From assembly GCA_019456305.1 (NCBI GenBank), contig VRUD01000041.1, positions 1 through 36,370 on the forward strand: a stretch of 36,370 bases of DNA, written 5' to 3'. The DNA comes from Cytophagales bacterium. Its GTDB lineage: Bacteria; Bacteroidota; Bacteroidia; Cytophagales; VRUD01. The position numbers and the translations under genes are program-made. The notes beneath the pieces are model-generated. The model made no database searches and was not told the origin of the DNA. It saw only the letters and a list, made by a program, of their open reading frames with translations. Within the stretch, counting starts at the first letter, position 1. Each line of letters opens with the position of its first letter. This document shows, in pieces, positions 1 through 8,111 of the stretch.

Positions 1-2
1 GC

Positions 3-3000
3 AGTGTAACACTAACAGCCAGTCCTGCTGTCAGCTATTTATGGTCAACCAGTGCGATAACTCAAAGCATTATTGTAAGTACACCGGGATCCTACACTGT
101 AACTGTAACAGATGTCAACGGTTGCAGCTCGACATCTGCACCAACCTCAGTAACCGTAAATCCAAACCCGGCTGCACCAATCATCTCTCCAGGCGGTCCT
201 ACTACTTTTTGCCAGGGAGGCAGTGTAACACTTACATCCAGCGCTGCAAATAGTTATTTATGGTCAACCAGTGCAACAACACAAAGCATCATTGTTAGTA
301 CAGGTGGCTCATATACTGTTACAATATCAGATATCAACGGTTGCAGTGCCACATCTGCACCAACTTCAGTAACCGTAAATCCAAACCCTACCCCGATCGT
401 AACTGCCAGCGGGCCGATAACCTTTTGTGATGGCAATAGCGTAATTTTAACATCCAGCGCTGCTGCCAGTTATTCATGGTCAACAGGCGCTGCTACTCAA
501 AGCATCACCGTCAGTGTCAGTGGATCTTACTCCGTAACGGTAACCGATGGAAACGGCTGCAGCGGAACCTCTGCACCAACTTCAGTAACCGTGAATCCAA
601 ACCCGGCTGCACCAATCATATCTGCAGGGGGGCCTGCTACTTTTTGCCAGGGCGATAGCGTAACATTGACATCCAGCGCTGCGTTTAGTTATTTATGGTC
701 AACCAGTGCAACAACCCAGAGCATTAATGTTACTGCCAGCGGGTCTTACACGGTCACAATAACAGATATTAATGGTTGCAGCGCTGCATCTGCACCAACC
801 TCTGTAACCGTCAATCCAAATCCGGCCGTTCCTGTTATCACGACAAGCGGGCCAACATCTTTCTGTGTTGGTGACAGCATAACATTAACATCAAGCCCTG
901 AAAACAGCTATTTATGGTCAACCGGGGCTGCTGCTCAGAGCATCACTGTTAGCACCAACGGCTCCTATTCTGTAACTGTAACAGATATAAATAGTTGCAG
1001 TTCAACATCTGCACCAACATCCGTAACCGTTAATCCATTGCCCACCGCAGTTTTATCTTCTTCAACAAACGTAAGCTGTAATGGAGGCTCTGATGGAACA
1101 GCTACGGTAAATGCGTCAGGAGGAACGAGTCCATATTCATATAATTGGTCTTCCGGTGGCATTGATACAACCGAAACAGGTTTGTCAGCCGGTATTACTT
1201 ATAGTGTTATTGTCACTGATACTAATGGCTGCACAGATAGTGATTCGGTAACGCTTACTGAACCAGCAGCGCTACTACTCACTACCGGCAGCGTTGATGC
1301 TACTTGCGGAGCTGCTGATGGACAAGCTTCAGTGTTTGTAACCGGTGGTACAGGGCCTTATACCTATTTGTGGAATGATACCAGTGCACAGACCACCGAT
1401 ACTGCTACAGGATTACCAGCCGGGAGCTATACTGTTACTGTTACCGATACAAGTAGTTGCACATCTAATGCGGTTATCTCAGTGAATGATGCCGGCGCTC
1501 CTACGGCTATTATCACTTCAACCACTAATGCTACTTGTGGTGATACTTGCGATGGCGATGCAACAGTCTCTGTAACAGGCGGAGCACCTCCTTATACCTA
1601 TGTTTGGAGTGATTCGCTTGCTCAAACTGACTCTATAGCAACTGGTTTGTGTGCCGGTAATTTCTCTGTTACAATTACAGATACTGCAGGATGTGTTGCC
1701 ACTTCAAATATTACCATTACAGCGCCTCCCTTATTAACTGCTATTATTGCTTCAAAGGTTGATATTTCCTGCAATGGAGCAGGAGATGGCTCTGCTGCGG
1801 TTGGTGTAACCGGAGGAATTGGATCTTACACATATCTGTGGGATGATCCCTCAGCACAAACCACCATTGCAGCCAGCAATTTAATCTCAGGGATCTACAC
1901 TGTTATTGTGACCGATTCTATCAACTGCACAGTAACTACCGGTGATACCATCAATGAACCGGCCCTGATCAGCTTAACAGACACTTCAACCGATGCCACC
2001 TGCGGCAATGCAGATGGTTCGGCAACTGTAACAGCTACGGGCGGTACAGGTGGCTATACCTGGTTATGGTCTACCGGCGGCACAGCAGCAACTGACAGCA
2101 ACCTCGCATCTGGGATCTACAACGTTACCGTAACAGATGCCAATGGATGTACTGCTTCATCAACAGTAGCAGTTAATGATATTGGAGCGCCCACAGTAAG
2201 CATTTCATCCGGCAATGATGTGACCTGTAACGGAGCTTGTGACGGTGATGCCACCATAAGCGCTGCAGGAGGTTCACCACCTTACGCCTACTTATGGGAT
2301 GATGGACAAATTGATTCAATAGCGATAGGATTATGTGCCGGCACATACAACGTTATTGTTACGGATACCAACGGATGCAGTTCTGTGGCAAGTATTACTA
2401 TTGGAGAACCAACTGCTATCAGTTTAATTACCTCTTCAACTGATGCCTCCTGCGGGTTTGCAGATGGTTCGGCTACGGTAACAGCTACTGGCGGTACAGG
2501 TGGATATAGCTATCTATGGTCAAGTGGTAGTACAGCAGCGACTGATAGCAACCTGACATCAGGGGTCTATACCGTTACCGTTACAGACACAAATGGGTGT
2601 ACTGCTTCAGCAACAGTGGCAGTTAATGATATTGGTGCACCTGCTGTAAACATCTCATCCAGCACTAATTTACTTTGTAACGGAGATTGTAACGGAGATG
2701 CTACCGTAAGTGCAACGGGAGGAACTCCACCTTATACCTGGTTGTGGGATGATGGCCAGGCAGATTCGACAGCAACAGGACTGTGTGCAGGTACATATAA
2801 TGTTACTGTTACCGATGCAAGTGGATGCAATTCAATTGTAAATGTTACCATCAATCAACCGCCTGCTATCAGCTTAACAACCCTTTCAACCGATGCCACC
2901 TGCGGCAATGCAGATGGTTCGGCAACTGTAACAGCTACAGGCGGTACAGGTGGCTATACCTGGTTATGGTCTACCGGCGGCACAGCAGCAACTGACAGCA

Positions 3001-4277
3001 ACCTCGCATCTGGGATCTACAACGTTATCGTAACAGATGCCAATGGATGCACTACTTCATCAACAGTGGTAGTTAATAATATAGGAGCGCCCACAGTAAG
3101 CATCTCATCCAGCGCTGATGCAACCTGTAACGGGTCTTGTGACGGTGATGCCACCGTAAGTGTAACAGGTGGAACGCCACCTTATACTTATTTATGGAAT
3201 GATGGCCAAATTGATTCAACTGCAATAGCGTTGTGTGCAGGCACATATAACGTTACTGTTACCGATTCCAACGTATGTAATTCAATCGTAAATGTTACCA
3301 TCACTGAACCCACAGCTATCAGCTTAACAACCGCTTCAACCGATGCCACTTGCGGCAACGCTGATGGTTCGGCAACGGTAACAGCCACAGGAGGTACAGG
3401 TGGCTATACCTATTTATGGTCTAGTGGAGGCACTGGAGCAACTGAAAGCAACTTGACATCAGGAATATACACCATTACAGTGACAGACGTTAATAGCTGT
3501 ACTACAACAACATCGGTTACGGTTAATGAACCAGCAGCACCTACTGCAAGCATCTCAACCAGCAATGATGTGCTTTGTAATGGAGACTGTAATGGCAATG
3601 CCACTGTAAGTGCAACAGGAGGCGCTGCGCCTTATATCTATTTATGGGATGATGGTCAGACCGATTCAACCGCAACTGGACTGTGTGCAGGCACAAACAA
3701 TGTTACTGTTACTGATACAAATGGATGCAGCGCTGCCGGTGTAAACGTTACTATTAATGAACCGGCAGCTCTTCTGTTATCAACCGATTCAACAGATGCC
3801 ACTTCAGGGAATTGCGATGGTTCTGCAACTGTAACCGCCACAGGGGGTACGGGGGGATATTCATACCTATGGGATGCCTCAACAGGCAACCAAACCACAC
3901 AAACAGCTACGGGTTTATGTGCCGGTACTTATAATGTGACAGTTACGGATGGGAATGGTTGTACTGCAACCGATACGATTACAGTAGTTGAGCCAACAGG
4001 AATAGTGGATATTGATTTTGTCAATAGTATCAACATATATCCAAACCCCAATCTTGGTGAATTTAGCATAGAAATGGAGATAAGTCAGGTGGAAGATATA
4101 CAGGTAAAAATAATAAGCCTGACTGGTAGGAAAAAAGAAGTATATTATGAGAAATTAAGTCAATTTACAGGAACTTACAGAAAACAGATCAATCTGGATA
4201 AATTCGCAAAAGGAGTATATCAATTACAGGTCATTACCACCTACGGTACAGTTAACAGAAAAGTGATACTAGAATAA
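3..4277 (+). CDS. Giant T9SS-secreted adhesin with Ig-like and SprB repeats (5' truncated by window edge)
   Basis: The reading frame is open from the first bases of the window, so the ATG at 591 is internal; about 1424 residues are visible and the true start lies upstream. Residues 1 to about 345 are five Ig-like repeats of 72-73 aa, each with a YLWST core, a SYTVTVTD strand and an SAPTSVTVNP linker. Then come 13 SprB-type repeats of about 75 aa with the pattern ATCG/CNG..DG, GG..PYTYLW, GL.AGTYNVTVTD.NGC. The last 85 or so residues are a T9SS type A sorting domain (INIYPNPNLGEFSIE start, GVYQLQV, RKVILE end). Known of the family: SprB-like proteins are exported by T9SS and act as surface adhesins in gliding or attachment. 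Adhesin function here is inferred. The SprB repeats alternate between two subtypes with a 450-nt period, so repeat number may vary by recombination. Confidence 0.93.
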   Translation, partial: SVTLTASPAVSYLWSTSAITQSIIVSTPGSYTVTVTDVNGCSSTSAPTSVTVNPNPAAPIISPGGPTTFCQGGSVTLTSSAANSYLWSTSATTQSIIVSTGGSYTVTISDINGCSATSAPTSVTVNPNPTPIVTASGPITFCDGNSVILTSSAAASYSWSTGAATQSITVSVSGSYSVTVTDGNGCSGTSAPTSVTVNPNPAAPIISAGGPATFCQGDSVTLTSSAAFSYLWSTSATTQSINVTASGSYTVTITDINGCSAASAPTSVTVNPNPAVPVITTSGPTSFCVGDSITLTSSPENSYLWSTGAAAQSITVSTNGSYSVTVTDINSCSSTSAPTSVTVNPLPTAVLSSSTNVSCNGGSDGTATVNASGGTSPYSYNWSSGGIDTTETGLSAGITYSVIVTDTNGCTDSDSVTLTEPAALLLTTGSVDATCGAADGQASVFVTGGTGPYTYLWNDTSAQTTDTATGLPAGSYTVTVTDTSSCTSNAVISVNDAGAPTAIITSTTNATCGDTCDGDATVSVTGGAPPYTYVWSDSLAQTDSIATGLCAGNFSVTITDTAGCVATSNITITAPPLLTAIIASKVDISCNGAGDGSAAVGVTGGIGSYTYLWDDPSAQTTIAASNLISGIYTVIVTDSINCTVTTGDTINEPALISLTDTSTDATCGNADGSATVTATGGTGGYTWLWSTGGTAATDSNLASGIYNVTVTDANGCTASSTVAVNDIGAPTVSISSGNDVTCNGACDGDATISAAGGSPPYAYLWDDGQIDSIAIGLCAGTYNVIVTDTNGCSSVASITIGEPTAISLITSSTDASCGFADGSATVTATGGTGGYSYLWSSGSTAATDSNLTSGVYTVTVTDTNGCTASATVAVNDIGAPAVNISSSTNLLCNGDCNGDATVSATGGTPPYTWLWDDGQADSTATGLCAGTYNVTVTDASGCNSIVNVTINQPPAISLTTLSTDATCGNADGSATVTATGGTGGYTWLWSTGGTAATDSNLASGIYNVIVTDANGCTTSSTVVVNNIGAPTVSISSSADATCNGSCDGDATVSVTGGTPPYTYLWNDGQIDSTAIALCAGTYNVTVTDSNVCNSIVNVTITEPTAISLTTASTDATCGNADGSATVTATGGTGGYTYLWSSGGTGATESNLTSGIYTITVTDVNSCTTTTSVTVNEPAAPTASISTSNDVLCNGDCNGNATVSATGGAAPYIYLWDDGQTDSTATGLCAGTNNVTVTDTNGCSAAGVNVTINEPAALLLSTDSTDATSGNCDGSATVTATGGTGGYSYLWDASTGNQTTQTATGLCAGTYNVTVTDGNGCTATDTITVVEPTGIVDIDFVNSINIYPNPNLGEFSIEMEISQVEDIQVKIISLTGRKKEVYYEKLSQFTGTYRKQINLDKFAKGVYQLQVITTYGTVNRKVILE
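1985..3093 (+). repeat. Near-identical direct repeats 900 bp apart inside the SprB array
   Basis: Bases 1985-2193 and 2885-3093 match at an exact 900-bp offset with about eight differences by eye, including an unbroken identical run of 88 bases (2040-2127). The copy half-way between them (around 2435-2650) is clearly more diverged, so the pair is more alike than the regular 450-nt SprB period predicts. This suggests recent duplication or gene conversion of a four-repeat block. Confidence 0.85.
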
Positions 4278-4360
4278 GGACATAATTATTAGAACTTAAC
4301 TTCGTACTTAGATTAAACAATGAAATTACTAAAAATTAAGCGAAGTAAAAATAATAAGTT

Positions 4361-4465
4361 AGTTACTGGGTACTGGGTGATGGTAGTGAATAATGTCAGA
4401 AAGAATTACCAACCTGCCTACCGAAAGCAAATAAACCAGAACCCAGTAACCAGAGCCCAGTAACT
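4361..4465. repeat. Inverted heptamer-word array between convergent genes
   Basis: The left arm carries two tandem TACTGGG words (4364-4377). The right arm carries four 7-nt words in one phase (4434-4461: aaccaga, acccagt, aaccaga, gcccagt). Ten bases at 4361-4370 are the perfect reverse complement of 4456-4465. The array fills most of the spacer between the adhesin stop and the convergent phosphatase stop, so it could act as a two-way terminator, though no T-run follows it. Confidence 0.75.
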
Positions 4466-4536
4466 GTTCATTAAGAGTACAAAGGATAGATTTAAATATC
4501 AGTTTATTTAAAACATTGTAATTCCAATACAATCAA

Positions 4537-6756
4537 TTAGATCCTCACCCCCATCACCAGGATATCGTCAATCTGCCTTTTTCCACCTTTCCATTCCTCA
4601 ATGATACTTTCTAATTTTTGCCGCTGCTCGTCCATAGGTAAGGGGTGAATGTCTTCCAGGAGTCGTTTGAATCTTTCGGTCATAAACTTATCATTATCAG
4701 GCCCGCCAAATTGGTCAGCATATCCATCGGAGGAAAGATATAAGGTGTCGCCTTTTTTTAATGTATATTCATGGTGGGTAAAGTTTTTGATTATTTTCTT
4801 TCTTCCACCGCCAATACCATGAGAATTTCCTTCAATTTCATTTAAGATCCCATTTGAAGCGATATATAACGGTAGTCCTGCGCCTGCGAAACTAATCCTG
4901 CGTTTTTCAGGATCAATGGAAACAAGCGATATATCCATGCCATCATCTGAGTGGGTTTCTTGTCCGTTTTGATGCAAGGCTTTCTTGATCCCTGTATTTA
5001 ATTCTGCGAGAATATCAGAAGGTTTTGTTATGCCTTTTTCATTAACGATCTCATTTAAAAGGGTATTACCGATCATCGACATAAACGCGCCCGGCACACC
5101 GTGACCGGTGCAATCTACAGCCGCTACAATTACAGGTAGTGATTCAGGAGATTCCCCGCCTGCCATTGCGCTGTCTTTGCTTTGGCGGGCAGGCTCGTTC
5201 ACGCCAACGCTTCTACCCTTCCCTGCACCCGGAATGACAGGTAAGGAAGCAAGCCAATAAAAATCTCCACTAACGATATCTCTTGGTTTGAATAATATAA
5301 AAGAATTGGGTAATAATTTTTTTACAAAATCATTTTGGGGGAGTATGGCTTGCTGGATCTGGCTGGCGTAATTGATGCTATCGGTTATTTGCTTTTTTTG
5401 CTTTTCTAATAAAGCATTTGCTTTTTGTTTGAAACGGTAGCGATTGTACGCTAAAAAGGCTAATGCTGAAATTAAGATCAATGCTGCAATCACAGCAATG
5501 ATCACTATTTTTTGCCGGCTTTGTAAGCTTTGGTTTTTGGCTATTTCCAGCTCCTTGATACGCAGATCCTTCATAAATAATTTTATCTGTTCTTCTTTCT
5601 TTTCTGTCTCGTACCTGGTTTGCATTTCTGCTATTTGTTTGCTGCTTTGCTCGTTGAAAAGGGAGTCTTTTATTTCGGAAAATAATTGGTGGTATTTGTA
5701 GGCACTTTTAAATTGATCAAGTCTGGCATAAATTCCAGAAAGATTGTTGTAAGCATTTCTTATATTCGCTTTTGAACCTATTTCTTTTGCAATAGCTAAA
5801 CTTTTTTTGCTGTACTTCAGGGCTTTTTCGTAATCGCCCTGAACGCTGCTAACTTCCCCCAAATTATTCAAAATTTCTGCAATTACGTGTTGTTCTCCTA
5901 GCTTTTCTTCTACTTTCAAAGCTCTTTGCCAGGATTTGATCGCTTTTTGATAATTTTCCTGTTTTGCATAAACATCCCCCATATTTACCAGATTTGCTGC
6001 AATATATTGCTTGTGCCCCAATGCTTCCGCTAATTTTATTGATTGCCGGTAATAGTCTATGGCTTTTTCGTATCTGGCTATATCCTGGTAAGCAGCCCCA
6101 ATGTTATTCAACGTTCCGCAAATTAATTGTTTGTCACCCAATTCTCTGGCTATATCTAAACATTGCAGGTAATATTCTATTGCTTTTTTGTAGTTGCCCA
6201 GGTAATAATAAACAATGCCAACATTTCCTAAGCTTGCCGCAATTTCCTTCGTATTTCCTGATACTTCTCTCATTTTAAGGGATTTGATGAAATATTTCAG
6301 GGTTTTTTCGTAATCGCCCTGATACATATAAGCAACCCCGATATTATTTATGCTTGCTGCCATTGTTTGCTTGTTTCCCAATTCTTTTTGGCTTTTTAAT
6401 GCTTGCCGGAAATATTCTATGGCTTTTTCGTAGCTGCCTTGAAACAGATATGCGTTACCAAGATTATTTAAGCTAGTTGCAATTCCGGATTTATAGCTCA
6501 ATTTTTTCCCTAAGGCTAATCCTCGCTTTCCGTAGTAAAGGGCTTTATCAGGGTCAATGGGTCTGTATTCCCAGGATAAAGCATTAAGCACGAGAACTCT
6601 GTTTGTATCTTTGACCGTTTTAAGAACGGTCAGGAGGCTGTCTATTTTTGCCTGCCCCGTTAAATCGTTTTTATTTAATGGGGATTGCTCAGCAAAGGTG
6701 TCTGAAACAGATAATAAGCTGATCAGGAGGATAATTTGAAGAAAAGCAGTACGCAT
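4537..6756 (-). CDS. TPR-repeat SpoIIE-type PP2C serine phosphatase
   Basis: The protein is 739 aa from the ATG at 6756. This start gives a clean signal peptide (MRTAFLQIILLISLLSVSDTFA). A start at 6873 would add 39 residues made largely of a GC-rich intergenic repeat, so I reject it. Residues about 60-370 are eight or so TPR units of 40 aa (SLNNLGNAYLFQGSYEKAIEYFRQAL type). A coiled segment and one membrane helix (IVIIAVIAALILISALAFLAY) follow, then a linker (INYASQIQQAILP) typical of Bacteroidota SpoIIE proteins. The PP2C core has GDFYWL, AAVDCTGHGVPGAFMSMIG, DDGMDISL and LYLSSDGYADQFGG with its metal-binding aspartates. Expected role: a membrane sensor that dephosphorylates Ser/Thr targets such as anti-anti-sigma proteins. 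No partner gene is nearby. The core is interrupted by an in-frame repeat insertion between GDFYWLA and VIVAAVDC. Confidence 0.9.
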   Translation of the reverse strand: MRTAFLQIILLISLLSVSDTFAEQSPLNKNDLTGQAKIDSLLTVLKTVKDTNRVLVLNALSWEYRPIDPDKALYYGKRGLALGKKLSYKSGIATSLNNLGNAYLFQGSYEKAIEYFRQALKSQKELGNKQTMAASINNIGVAYMYQGDYEKTLKYFIKSLKMREVSGNTKEIAASLGNVGIVYYYLGNYKKAIEYYLQCLDIARELGDKQLICGTLNNIGAAYQDIARYEKAIDYYRQSIKLAEALGHKQYIAANLVNMGDVYAKQENYQKAIKSWQRALKVEEKLGEQHVIAEILNNLGEVSSVQGDYEKALKYSKKSLAIAKEIGSKANIRNAYNNLSGIYARLDQFKSAYKYHQLFSEIKDSLFNEQSSKQIAEMQTRYETEKKEEQIKLFMKDLRIKELEIAKNQSLQSRQKIVIIAVIAALILISALAFLAYNRYRFKQKANALLEKQKKQITDSINYASQIQQAILPQNDFVKKLLPNSFILFKPRDIVSGDFYWLASLPVIPGAGKGRSVGVNEPARQSKDSAMAGGESPESLPVIVAAVDCTGHGVPGAFMSMIGNTLLNEIVNEKGITKPSDILAELNTGIKKALHQNGQETHSDDGMDISLVSIDPEKRRISFAGAGLPLYIASNGILNEIEGNSHGIGGGRKKIIKNFTHHEYTLKKGDTLYLSSDGYADQFGGPDNDKFMTERFKRLLEDIHPLPMDEQRQKLESIIEEWKGGKRQIDDILVMGVRI
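5132..5243 (-). repeat. In-frame GC-rich insertion in the phosphatase core
   Basis: About 35 codons separate two conserved PP2C core motifs that are normally only a few residues apart. The flanks are direct repeats: acaggta at 5132-5138 and 5237-5243, exactly 105 nt apart (35 codons), visible in the protein as SLPVI on both sides. The insert contains GCCTGCC (5158-5164) facing GGCAGGC (5188-5194) and is much richer in GC than the gene around it. Read in the gene it gives a low-complexity peptide including VNEPARQSKDS. Confidence 0.75.
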
Positions 6757-6884
6757 AGTGCATAGCACAGCCAACTGGCGGGGTACCCTACGCTCAAGCC
6801 CTTTTTCCCCGCCAACTGGCGGGGCTATGCGCCCTGCACCATGCTCTGGTATTGATTTGTTTCTAATGATCATATTAAATTAAT

Positions 6885-7700
6885 TTACTTCAGGGCAATC
6901 ATCCTCACCATCCTGTTAAACAAGCCATCTGACAGAATTTTTCGCAAAAAAAGTATAGATCCTGCATTACCACCTGCAGGATAACGCAATCGCCAACTAT
7001 TACTGCATACAGCTCTATAGACAACTTTTGCAACTTTTTCTGGAGGTGAGCCGGTTTCTCCAGATTTATTCATGTTTGGCATTGCTCTGTTGATGTAGCT
7101 GTCATAGGCGGTTAAACCATCTTTTGACATTAGATCCATAGAACGGTCATAAAAATCAGTTTTGATGGGGCCTGGTTCTATAATTTTGATTTTTATGTTA
7201 AAAGGTTTCAATTCATGCTGCAATGATTCTGAAAATCCTTCCACTGCCCATTTAGTGCCGTGATATAGACTGTATAAGGGGAAGGTCACCCGCCCACCTA
7301 TGGATGCAATATTAGCAATTGTTCCTTGCTTTCTTTCCCTGAAATAGGGTATTACTTCTCCTGTAACATTCATTAAACCAAATACATTTGTAGAGAATTG
7401 TCTTTGAATTTGCTCTTGCGTGGCTGCCTCAAATGGACCTACCAATCCATACCCTGCATTATTGACAACAGCATTGATCACGCCAAACTTCTGTTTTGTT
7501 TCTTCAATAGCTTGCCTGATAGTCTCTACTTTCATTACGTCAAGTTGAGGGCAAATTACATTTTCTAAATTGGAAAGTTCTTTCTCTTTTTGCGGGGATC
7601 TCATCGTTGCTGCCACATTCCATTGCTTTTGCTGGAATAACTTTGCTGTAGCCCTTCCGATACCTGAGGAGGAGCCTGTTATTAAGACTGTTTTTTTCAT
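6885..7700 (-). CDS. SDR-family NAD(P)-dependent oxidoreductase
   Basis: A 271-aa classical short-chain dehydrogenase. Visible motifs are the dinucleotide loop TGSSSGIG (residues 8-15), NNAG (80-83), the catalytic Ser in ASIGG (about 133) and Tyr146/Lys150 in YHGTK. The length is normal for the family and the substrate cannot be told from sequence. The C-terminal third (SGSPPEKVAKVVYRAV) is typical of Bacteroidota SDRs annotated as short-chain oxidoreductases of unknown substrate. The start is the ATG at 7700, giving MKKTVLITG. The phosphatase gene starts 128 bp downstream on the same strand, so the two could share a transcript. Confidence 0.93.
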   Translation of the reverse strand: MKKTVLITGSSSGIGRATAKLFQQKQWNVAATMRSPQKEKELSNLENVICPQLDVMKVETIRQAIEETKQKFGVINAVVNNAGYGLVGPFEAATQEQIQRQFSTNVFGLMNVTGEVIPYFRERKQGTIANIASIGGRVTFPLYSLYHGTKWAVEGFSESLQHELKPFNIKIKIIEPGPIKTDFYDRSMDLMSKDGLTAYDSYINRAMPNMNKSGETGSPPEKVAKVVYRAVCSNSWRLRYPAGGNAGSILFLRKILSDGLFNRMVRMIALK

Positions 7701-7747
7701 TTTATAATATTTTTATTTTTTGAATACTGTACTTCGTGGTTAATCTC

Positions 7748-7808
7748 CTACGAATTACGAATTTCCCCAAATTACGAATAAACGAGTAAAAATATTCGTA
7801 ATTCGTAG
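7748..7808. repeat. Perfect 15-bp inverted repeat made of tandem heptamers
   Basis: Bases 7748-7762 are the exact reverse complement of 7794-7808. The left arm is two acgaatt words (7750-7763) and the right arm two attcgta words (7794-7807). Between and overlapping the arms lies a 17-base string at 7784-7800 that recurs identically at 27704-27720, in the middle of another spacer inverted repeat. Confidence 0.85.
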
Positions 7809-7961
7809 TAAAGGCGCTATACTGAATAATATAAAATGATTAATTTCTTATCTAATTATCGTTAAAACAGTTAACTATAAAGCACCTTTAAGAACCTAGC
7901 TTTATTCAAAACAAGTTTTTAATAAAAACCGCTTCCAGCGGGAAATACTTTTTTACCGGTA

Positions 7962-8074
7962 TGATACAAGTCGGCAGTCGGCAGTCTACAGTCCACAGTC
8001 CACAAACAGCAGTATGTAATTTTTGCCGATTGCCGACTGTGGACTGCCGACTTCCAGTTGATTAATTTGTATCA
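7962..8074. repeat. Inverted array of heptamer words (GTCGGCA type)
   Basis: The left arm has five consecutive 7-nt words in phase (7968-8002: aagtcgg, cagtcgg, cagtcta, cagtcca, cagtcca). The right arm has four (8024-8051: tgccgat, tgccgac, tgtggac, tgccgac). Perfect pairings include 7968-7978 with 8043-8053 (11 bp) and the outer 7962-7969 with 8067-8074 (8 bp). It sits just downstream of the GMC oxidoreductase stop and could form a strong hairpin at the transcript end. Confidence 0.85.
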
Positions 8075-8111
8075 ACAAAATTATCGTTAACATGTTATCA
8101 AAGTATGCTTT

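Larger units (their letters stand above)
7701..8111. other. 411-bp spacer filled by two inverted word arrays
   Basis: No coding sequence is seen. The spacer lies between the GMC oxidoreductase stop and the SDR start, both on the minus strand, and carries two independent inverted arrays (7748-7808 and 7962-8074) with AT-rich sequence between them. I found no convincing TAnnTTTG promoter for the SDR. Confidence 0.6.

Noticed and set aside
591-593. ATG at 591 as start of the SprB-repeat adhesin
   Set aside because: The same frame continues without a stop to base 3 with three more matching Ig-like repeats, so the ATG is not even a methionine-start candidate of the right length.
6757-6873. Upstream start at 6873 for the SpoIIE phosphatase
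   Set aside because: The 39 extra residues are coded by a GC-rich duplicated word (ccaactggcgggg) and hide a good signal peptide that begins at 6756.
7968-8051. CRISPR-like array
   Set aside because: The units are 7 nt with no spacers, and no cas gene is nearby.
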